Below are positions 57,114-64,000 of a stretch of 64,000 nt of DNA, piece after piece. How positions within the stretch are numbered: position 1 is the first letter of the stretch; each line of letters starts with the position of its first letter. Location of the stretch: contig OZ024895.1 in NCBI GenBank assembly GCA_964017195.1, positions 22,940,733 to 23,004,732 on the forward strand, in the 5' to 3' direction. Source of the DNA: Siderastrea radians (lineage: Eukaryota > Cnidaria > Anthozoa > Scleractinia > Rhizangiidae). The position numbers and the translations under genes were made by a program. The notes below the pieces were generated by a model that saw only the letters and a list, made by a program, of their open reading frames with translations, searched no databases and was not told the origin of the DNA.

Positions 57114-60100
57114 GTTTTAATACTCCCTGGGTTCAAAAAATTCCGACACGCCTGGTCTCTGGGTATAACTTTTGTGTTTTTTTTAACCGATTGGGCTCAA
57201 GCTTTACAGGATGAAGAACTTTGCATTTCAAAAAAATGGTGTGCTTTTAGCTTGTCTATTTTAAAGGTTTTTGGCGGAAAATGACGTCACAATATTGACA
57301 GCAAAATTTAATTTTCAACTTACGGTACAAAAATAAGTGATTTTGGAGGAGCATGTCATCCTGCAAAGTTTGAGCTCAATCGGATAAAAAAAAAAAGCAC
57401 AAAAGCTATACCTAGCTTAGAGTGCAGCGTCAGGCCTTCTGCTGACCTGGCGTGCAAAAAATTCCCAGGCTAAAAAGGGTTAAGAAGACAACAAAAGGCT
57501 ATTTAAACTGTCTCACGTATAAGCTTACCTACTGTAAAAATCTCGTAAAGGAGAACTCCATAACTCCACCTGTACAATGAAAGATCAAGTAACTTGAATT
57601 TCCGGTTGAACAGAATTATAAATCGATGCTTCCTGCATCTGGACCTGTTGTTCAATATGTTGTTAGCTAACCCAGAATTAGTATTAATTATGAATTCGGC
57701 GTGATGGCTAACGATATGGATTTCTAGAAATTTCTTGTCGTGTTCCTTTTGATTTTTGCTTCTTCAAACTACAGAAACGGAAATCTTGGTCAACTTTTAA
57801 ACCCAGATTAACCAATTCAGACCGGAAGTGGGGGCTCATTGTGCCTGCTCTGTCTTTGAATTTGTTTGTTTGTTTGTTCAAAGGAGTAATATTTGACTGT
57901 GATGCTGCCTAAATTCATCGCGTAATTCGATCTTGATTCAAAACAATGAACGTGACTGAATAAACCGTCATGCTATCTAGTTACCCGTCTGGTGGAATTC
58001 TTTCCACAAGACGAAAACCGCATACAGCAGTTAGTGTGGGTGTATCACCAGTAACTAACAGCCGACATGGCGACTGTAAGAGAACATGACGTCACGCCAC
58101 CTCATAATTTCATTTTGCTGACTTCTAAGGTAACAATTTTTAACGTACTATACACCCATCATGTCACTAAAGTCAAAAACTCCTGGTCTGAATAGCGTTA
58201 TAATTGGTGACAATCAGTTTTGAACATTCCTTGGCTGTATGTTATTTCTTGGCTGTTTGTTGGTTGAAACTGTGGTCTCATCTGTTGTAATACTGTCAAA
58301 GGGAAGAACAGAAGATCAGACTTGAGCTCAATCACAGGTTCCATAACATTGCGCGACTTGGAGTATCGCTAGCTACTCTCTTTTATGCCCAACTTGTCCA
58401 TCACCAGGTTGCTTCATTAGATGTCCGCAACTGGGTTAAGGGAAGGGCCACTAATGGACAATTTGGTGTAAATTGTCATCTACTGGGAAAAAAACGAAGC
58501 AAAGAACACTGTATATGCTTGAGGGATTATTTGCAAGCTGGTACTTACACGTCACTCTTGGTGGTATACAATCCATACATCAGGGCTTCGTAAGCGGTCC
58601 ATCTAACTGGCAGGCGCCCCTAGGATTGGGTACAAGAAAAATGGGGTGAAATATTTGGTTTGCTAACATTTTAGTGTATTGAATAAATCGTAAAATTTAT
58701 ATAGTGTAAGCGAAAAAAAAAAAGAAAAGGAAACGGGAACCCATTTCAGAATAAGAATACGCTGCATTTCGCAGTTCAACAAAGCTGGTGCAAGAAACTG
58801 TTAGGTGAATCTAATCTGGGATACTTTAATTTTGTCTAATCTGGGATATTTCCAATTCAACACACTCTACAATAAACTTCATGTAAATCATGTATATGCT
58901 TTCCATCTTTTATTTCCTTTGTATCGTACTTTTGTCTTTTTCTCATAAAAGTTTTCTTCGTGTACATCCCTGGCCATTCCAAAGTCTGTCACTTTACATG
59001 TTTCTTCTTCTCCAACCAACACATTACGAGCGGCAAGATCGCGGTGGATGATCTGAGACAAAACAATGTACGATTAGCAAAAAAACTGAGTGGCCTATGG
59101 GTTTCACCAATATTACGTAGGATGCAGACTACATCGTCCTCTTGACGTACAAGTAAATTAAGCAATACTGCAGCATTGACTCTTTTTCAGTGCAGGTTAA
59201 CTTCATTCAGATAAGGATATGGATACAGGCTCCAAAATTTTGTCTTTCTGCTCGGAATCTCTAGTAAGAAAAAAATGTTTTCCTATCATAGAAACGGCAG
59301 AAAAGGAACTGTACAATTGCAAGCTGGCAGTGCAACACCACACAACAAGAAAGTCACTAGAAATTGAATAGCATTTATAGAATGTCAAGTATTTCCATTC
59401 AGAAATTTATGTCCAAACGTTTCTCTCGATTATTGGTCGTAAATAGGGTGAATGTGCAATGGAACTAACTTTTGAATCGGTGGGCAAGAGGTGGGAATAT
59501 GACTGCACAAGGTGGTTTTGGCTCAGCTATAGCCAATTACTTGCGGCGCATGGGAGACAAATAAAGTTGACAATTCCGGGTTTTGAACTCACAGATTTTG
59601 AAGACAGGTAACTCATCCCATCAGCGACTTGGGAAGCAAATTTCATCAACTGTTGTGACGTCAGACTAGTTTGTGGCTTGACATCCGGGTCTTTGTAATA
59701 AGTGTCATTTAATCCACGGCTCTTCCTCAGGTAACCTAGTAGGTCTCCATAAGGCACATACTCGATCAAAACTAGCAGAGGCTCTAGAAAAAATGTCACA
59801 GATACTAATTACACACGAATCTTCCATGAGAAGCCTATTTAAAAAAAAGTACCATATTACATCAGCAATATCAAATTGAAGTCAAGCGACCCACAACTGG
59901 CATGCAGTGCTGGCAACAGGCACTGGATTTTGATCCCACCTGGGGGTGGGGGGGGGGGGGTGGGAGGAGGGGCACTCAAAAAAGGTTTGTAAGGGGAAGA
60001 TCTGCCCCTAGGTTCAAGCCCCCATCCTTAAATCCTCAAATCCACGATTTAGGTCGTTCAGTAGCTTTTCTTTGTCTAATCAGTGAGCACAGCACTGTAA

Positions 60101-63100
60101 GTGAAGTTGACGACTGCCACACAACTTCAACGATTTTTCAGAGTGTAAGCAACATTTTTCAAACAAAACGACCCCCTAAAACGCAATAGTGCCCGTCGAC
60201 AGAAGAACTCTATTGTTTAAATAGTAGACAATGCCAATAATTGTAGTTTAACCATGTACGCCGATGATCATCAAATGTACTCGACTGGGAAGACAACTAT
60301 GGATATTCAGGTTTCACTAAACAGAGAAGGCAAGAATGTTTCCGACTGGTACGAGAGTAACTTGCTACAGGGAAACTTTGATAAATATCAGGCTATGTGC
60401 ATGGACCCTCTGAACAAAGAAAGGATACTGATATGAAGATTACTTTGTCTAACACATGTGTCAAGCGTGGCTCAGAAATGAGGCTTTTAGGAGTGACGAT
60501 AGATGAAAAACTAAACTTTGGTACTCACATTAGTGAGGTCTGTAAGACAGCGGCAAGAAAAAGTTGGTGTCCTAATGCGCCTACGGAACATGTTGTCAAC
60601 CAAGGCTAAGCTTACTATTTACAAGTCAGCAATACTACCTAAAGTAACGTATTGTCATATTGTTTGGCACTTCTGTCGAGCATCTGATCACAGGAAACTA
60701 GAACGTATCCAAGAAAAAGCTTTGAAAGCGATTTATAATGTAAGAAATGAGGTTACTTATGAACAACTGCTAAACTGGGCAAAGTTGCCAACAATGAAGA
60801 ATCGACGTCTACAGGACATTGCCATCTTAATGTACAAAGTAAAAAATGAACTCTGCCCATCTTATGTGCAGGATCTGTTTCAAAAGAATAACAGTAGGTA
60901 TAATTTGAGAAACAGTGATTTTGTGATACCTAGGTATAACACCGTTTCTTATGGTAAACATAGCATAAAGTACCTTGGTCCGATGCTCTGGTCCAAATTG
61001 GATAAAGAAATTAGAAATTCTAATTCGTTAAATAGTTTTAAGAACACTATTAGAAAAAAGAATCTCGAAGCGTTACTGGAGGAAGGATGTCACAACTGTC
61101 CTCTATGTAGTAATTAGTGACTTTTGATTTTCTGAACATTTGGGGGTTTTATCACTATAGGTTGATGTGATATTATATTTTATATTTTATATTGTATATA
61201 TTGTAATATTTTATATATTTTTACTACTTTAGATAGGTATAGATAGGTGTCCCCAATTAGCTTACTTTAGTGTAAGCTAGATATTTTAAGACACGTTAAT
61301 AAAGTTTATTATTATTATTATTATTATTATTAGACATTAATAGTAATAATAATAATAATAATAATAATATAATAATAATATAATAATAAGAAGAAGGGGC
61401 TAAAGATTGAGAGTTCTCGATCGCATTAGGCAGTTTAACCCTTTAAGCCCTAACAGTGACGAAAATGAAATTTCTCTTTAACATTAGTAATGGTAATTGG
61501 ACTGAGTGGAGTACAATTCACGGAGTAATCGGGTGAGTAATTTTAAATCGACCAAGCGCGTAGCGCGAGGACGATTTGAAATTACGAGCACGATTATCCC
61601 TGAATTGTACGACACGAAGTCTAGTTACCAATTAATCGTATCTCTAACAAAATGCGAGATTAGAAAATGTACGTGCCCTTCGGGGATATATTTTTAATTA
61701 TCAGTCTTGCAAGCAGTGGAGAAACAGCTATAAAAAGAACCCATTTCAGTGCTCCTGATTGACGCTCGGGCAGCGTAGTTGTCCGATTACAGCTATCCAA
61801 TTACAAAAAGTTCAAATTGGGCAGCTGTAATTGGACACCCACGTGATCACCCTCCAATTACGTATCAAATAGGCGCGCGGAGAACCAATCACAATCGAGC
61901 ATTTTGTTATAGATACGATTAACTTTAAAATCGTTGAAGGAGTTTTCTTTTCGTAACTGTCAACTGTCAAAAGCTTTATTTTTAAGTGTCAACCGTCTAC
62001 ATTGAGAACCTCTTTATTAATAGCGTAATTCACAAAACCTATCTCGTTTAATACTTTACCCGATTCAGTGACACACCCCAGTAGTTTGATGACGTGTGGA
62101 TGGGGTCTAAGCGTCTTCATCACTTCAAGTTCTGATAACAAGTCTTTCTTGTCTGATTCGGGAGCGCTGGCTGCAAAATATCCCAGAAAAGGTTAATTTT
62201 TTTTTCGTCAAGTATCAAGGTACTTAATTACTGTAACTGTCTATATTGTTTTTGTTAATTTACTCCATCTAGGATTTTTTCCGTAAAACTGAAAGGGCTG
62301 CCTTCCAGCTATATACAAAATATATTTCATAAGCACTCTGCACTATTAAAGTTCAGGCAATTAGCCCATTGATCAAGTCATATTAAAAAAGATAACTATT
62401 ATTTTAATGATAAACATGGATTTTAAAGAAGAAGTTGAACTTTGTTTCTTTTAGAAGCACGTCATGAATATTTCCATGAGTTTTAGCAAAAAAAAATTGA
62501 GTTTGTTACAACTCAAAACAGCTGGAGGAACGTCTTGACTACAACCTTTGTTTTCACAGCAGCATTTAAGTGTTCTTTGAAACGATTTTGAGTTGAAATT
62601 GGTACCTTTCAACATTTTCACGGCTACAAGTGTCTTCTGTGGTCTTCCTCGGAGACCTGTGGCAGTTCCCTTGGCAACCTGACCAAAAGCACCTTTGCCA
62701 ATGATCTTTTCAATGGACACGTGTTCTCTAGGAATCTCCCAAGAGAGCGTTGGTGAATAAGAAAGTGCATATTGGTTCACTGGTGAAGTATTCGTAGTGG
62801 AGAGTTCTGATAAGTTCTGTGAACGGCGCGCCTCATCCAGTGGCGTACGCGTGTATTGGCTTCGAGAGGAAGATTCAGGAGTTTGTTGTTTTGAGAATGT
62901 GCGATCCTCCATTTCCACAGCAATCTAAGAAAAAAAAAAGTTCAAAAACAGATAGTTCCAGTCATTTTTGAGGGGCATTTTTTCTGTTAGAATTAGTCCT
63001 CCGGAGCTCTGTGATGAGGTTAACCTATATAACTATCTTGATGATATTTATACGCGTGCGTTTTTGAGAGTGATTTAGTATTGCATAGGAAATAACAATA

Positions 63101-63577
63101 TTTCTTGAACCTTTCCCTAAATTAAGTATCTTAGTGTGAAGACACCCAATAACTTCTTGGAACAACCAACTGTTTGCTGGACGGGTTTGAATAACCAGAC
63201 AATTAGTAGAAAATAGTTGAACAGTTTTAAAGTTCAAGATAATCTTCACAGATTGTGTTAAGTCCATTATTACAACAACGACAACAACAACGAAAACAAC
63301 AACAAAAAACATACGTTACTGGTTCCCCCTTCATCCGCAAATGTCTTTTGATATGACCTTGAAGAATAATGATAACAAAAAATGAAAGTCACGGAACAAC
63401 TATCCGGGTCTCATTAACGTTTGTATACATTAATGATTTTTACTTTAATTTACGTCAATATATCTGGCTGCAATTTGGGTAACGCAGAACAAATTAACTG
63501 AATAATTTCCAGTACCATAGTGTTTTCATATAAGGGTGCATTGCAAGCATGGACGTACCTTTCCCTTCTTCCTGCTC
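50987..63577 (-). CDS. FGFR-like receptor tyrosine kinase, intracellular part (ectodomain off-window, 10 exons)
   Basis: Exons in transcript order: 63559-63577, 62606-62924, 62060-62170, 59593-59783, 58930-59052, 58549-58619, 57529-57569, 53019-53115, 52705-52804 and 50987-51052. Phases match throughout, giving 378 codons plus TAG. A basic juxtamembrane stretch (SRKKGKIAVEMED) precedes the kinase. Kinase motifs are [14 protein letters not shown] (ATP lysine), SELEVM (helix C Glu), [41 protein letters not shown] and [12 protein letters not shown], all intact, so it should be active. FGFR resemblance is best at KKT(TN)GRLPV(K)W; RET, TIE and Cad96Ca are also close. The tail [10 protein letters not shown] offers a possible SH2-docking Tyr. 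Ig-like domains and the membrane helix must lie beyond 64000. The 97-nt and 41-nt exons are separated by a LINE-bearing intron. Confidence 0.9.
51385..51875. mobile_element. Inverted repeat with ~215-bp arms, Penelope-terminus-like
   Basis: The left arm ('gataaggtagattggccacc', 'gctgacgtttcgagcgttag', 'gcttttcat') is repeated inverted on the right ('gaaaagcgt..', 'ctaaggctcgaaacgtcagc', 'ggccaatctaccttatcaac'). The 'cgaaacgtcagc' and 'ctgacgaaggg' text is characteristic of terminal regions of anthozoan Penelope-like elements as I remember them. No ORF. It lies in the last intron of the receptor kinase. Confidence 0.65.
52235..52446. mobile_element. TTAA-flanked MITE, 'CCCTTTCACTCC' family, copy b
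   Basis: TTAA-CCTTTCACTCCCAGAGTCAG at left, GGGAGTGAAAGGG-TTAA at right; opposite orientation to the copy at 15723-15935. Only 15 bp separates it from the next MITE. Confidence 0.85.
52462..52674. mobile_element. TTAA-flanked MITE, 'CCCTTTAAACCCC' family, copy c
   Basis: TTAA-CCCTTAAAGCCCCG at left, GGGGCTTAAAGGG-TTAA at right. Its right end stops 31 bp short of the receptor kinase exon 52705-52804, on the donor side of that - strand exon. Confidence 0.85.
53116..54068. other. Receptor kinase intron, nothing recognised
   Basis: Right part of the long intron between exons 53019-53115 and 57529-57569. No coding or defined repeat structure. Confidence 0.4.
54069..54229. repeat. Large hairpin, ~75-bp arms
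   Basis: 'tgatataaacacgaga', 'ttgggagaattcgag' and 'gttatgcaaacc' are mirrored by 'ggtttgcataact', 'cgagaattctcccaa' and 'gtgtttatatcag'. The arms are almost contiguous. Probably a foldback MITE. Confidence 0.8.
54491..54652. repeat. Dispersed repeat, copy 2 (other at 48524-48680)
   Basis: Same order of shared blocks as 48524-48680, with a ~15-bp insertion ('cataaattgcagcacc'). Confidence 0.75.
54979..57053 (+). mobile_element. L1-like LINE, 5'-truncated, with open reverse transcriptase frame
   Basis: An uninterrupted ~610-codon frame ends at 56847. It begins inside the RT palm: [16 protein letters not shown] (motif 4), then [11 protein letters not shown] (catalytic FADD, normally F/YADD), [14 protein letters not shown] and [13 protein letters not shown]. 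The long C-terminal domain ends with a Cys/His cluster C-x2-C-x7-H-x4-C ([17 protein letters not shown]), as in L1/Tx1 ORF2. The endonuclease and RT fingers are missing, so it cannot move itself. About 190 bp of 3' UTR and a poly(A) run at 57039-57053 follow. It is antisense to the host receptor kinase, in its intron. The true 5' junction is near 55000-55015. Confidence 0.88.
57054..57490. repeat. A-rich/(TA)n tract and MITE-like sequence after the LINE
   Basis: A second A-run with (TA)9 at 57086-57112 is followed by text containing mirrored pieces ('gtataacttttgtgtttttt' against 'aaaaagcacaaaagctatac'; 'gggctcaagctttacaggat' against 'catcctgcaaagtttgagct'). This suggests an inverted repeat of about 57160-57410. 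Confidence 0.5.
60225..61330 (+). mobile_element. Decayed LINE (RT palm to C-terminus), frameshifted
   Basis: Successive frames read [20 protein letters not shown] (catalytic YADD), [20 protein letters not shown], then [20 protein letters not shown] through [15 protein letters not shown] and a stop at 61117. The reading frame changes twice, near 60420 and near 60570. This is a CR1/L2/Rex-like RT C-terminal half. It ends with 'aataaagtttattattatta', a (TTA)n tail. It lies in a receptor kinase intron, antisense to that gene. Confidence 0.8.
61302..61396. repeat. (ATT)n/(AAT)n microsatellite pair
   Basis: A run of ATT that is the LINE tail, then an AAT run; together they can fold into a hairpin. 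Confidence 0.85.
61491..61920 (+). mobile_element. MITE-like repeat, copy 2 (copy 1 at 6622-7052)
   Basis: Same order of text as copy 1 ('attggactgagtggagtaca', 'gcaagcagtggagaaacagc', 'tgtaattggacacccacgtg', 'agatacgat'). It carries more CpG than copy 1, where several CG sites have become CA or TG; this suggests it is younger. Confidence 0.8.
63559..63577 (-). CDS. 19-nt juxtamembrane micro-exon of the receptor kinase
   Basis: Flanked by TTTTCTAG and gtacgt. Read in phase it adds SRKKGK directly before IAVEMED of the next exon, the basic patch expected just inside the membrane. Its size makes it invisible to ordinary ORF finding; I rely on strong splice sites, phase and context. Confidence 0.65.
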
Positions 63578-63628
63578 CTAGAAAACAAGTTAGCAATAGT
63601 TAGTAGTTAACAAATAGATTCCACTGGG

Positions 63629-63779
63629 CCGTGCGTGTGCACTCTGATAACGCACAGATGAAGGTCAAAACTTGGTAAGAACAAAGAAGTACGTTATCAG
63701 CCGCAGGCAAGTAGCGTGACTGATGTTCTTACCACGTTTTTACGTCCTCTGTGCGTTATCAAAGTACACACGTACGGCC
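63629..63779. mobile_element. ~150-bp foldback MITE
   Basis: 'ggccgtgcgtgtgcactctg' with 'ataacgcacagatga' and 'ggtaagaaca' is mirrored by 'tgttcttacc', 'ctctgtgcgttatcaaagt' and 'acacacgtacggcc'. It sits just upstream (transcript sense) of the receptor kinase micro-exon. Confidence 0.8.
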
Positions 63780-64000
63780 AAAAATTAATGGAATATTATT
63801 TGTTTTATACATTGTTTTGATATCGGCTAGCCCGCACGAAATTAGAAATGTTTTTAAAAATCTTCGTAGAGATGATTTGCGTGCGCAGAACTTTGCGGCT
63901 CATTACGTCAAACTTCCCTAGACCAATGATCAACTGCACTGCTGAATTCCTGTCTCAATTCTGTTAATCGTCTTGTTAAAAAATCCTTATAACCCCCTTG
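63780..64000. other. Right edge, nothing certain
   Basis: A + strand frame reads EIRNVFKNLRRDDLRAQNFA and stops near 63917. I cannot place it. No receptor transmembrane exon was found here. Confidence 0.3.

Noticed and set aside
63025..63312. 95-codon - strand frame starting with poly-Val/Phe
   Set aside because: The N-terminal part is a (GTT)n microsatellite; the remainder has no motif.

Overview
The window looks like nuclear DNA of an invertebrate animal, most likely a cnidarian and probably a stony coral. This rests on intron-rich metazoan genes (COG6, an FGFR-type receptor kinase, a rhodopsin-class GPCR, an Atonal/neurogenin-type bHLH factor), an AT-rich background, and a very dense load of short DNA transposons, a tRNA-derived SINE, Penelope-like, L1-like and other LINE fragments of the kinds I associate with coral genomes. 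The species is inference. There is no bacterial or organellar sequence.

Layout. (1) 1-19.5 kb: the + strand gene COG6, 17 exons from 1808 to 19529; its first ~120 codons lie upstream of the window. Its introns hold a duplicated exon flanking a LINE fragment, a 2.3-kb TTAA-flanked element, a Penelope-like GIY-YIG fragment split by a 1.15-kb element carrying a RecQ helicase scrap, several MITEs, a tRNA-Thr-derived SINE and a (GCTGT)n block. (2) 19.5-31.5 kb: intergenic, dominated by a 5.5-kb complex (23478-29013) in which one palindromic transposon has inserted into an older copy of the same family, and a third unrelated TIR element has inserted into the older copy. Each event has its own target-site duplication. 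(3) 31.5-32.1 kb: a single-exon bHLH gene on the - strand with a TATA box. (4) 32.1-45.9 kb: a long gene-poor stretch with two clear TIR elements. (5) 45.9-47.0 kb: a single-exon GPCR on the - strand. (6) 51.0-63.6 kb: the intracellular half of an FGFR-like receptor tyrosine kinase on the - strand, ten exons including a 19-nt juxtamembrane micro-exon and a 66-nt terminal exon. The ectodomain exons lie beyond the right edge. An L1-like LINE with an open reverse-transcriptase reading frame sits antisense in one intron and a decayed LINE in another.

The protein genes are not an operon or pathway; they are ordinary neighbours. The most unusual content is the transposon architecture: self-nesting inverted-repeat elements with a 7-bp satellite inside each end and an exon-like segment kept, with splice signals, in both arms. 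Exon boundaries were assigned by eye from GT/AG signals, reading phase and family similarity recalled from general knowledge; no alignment or search was run.
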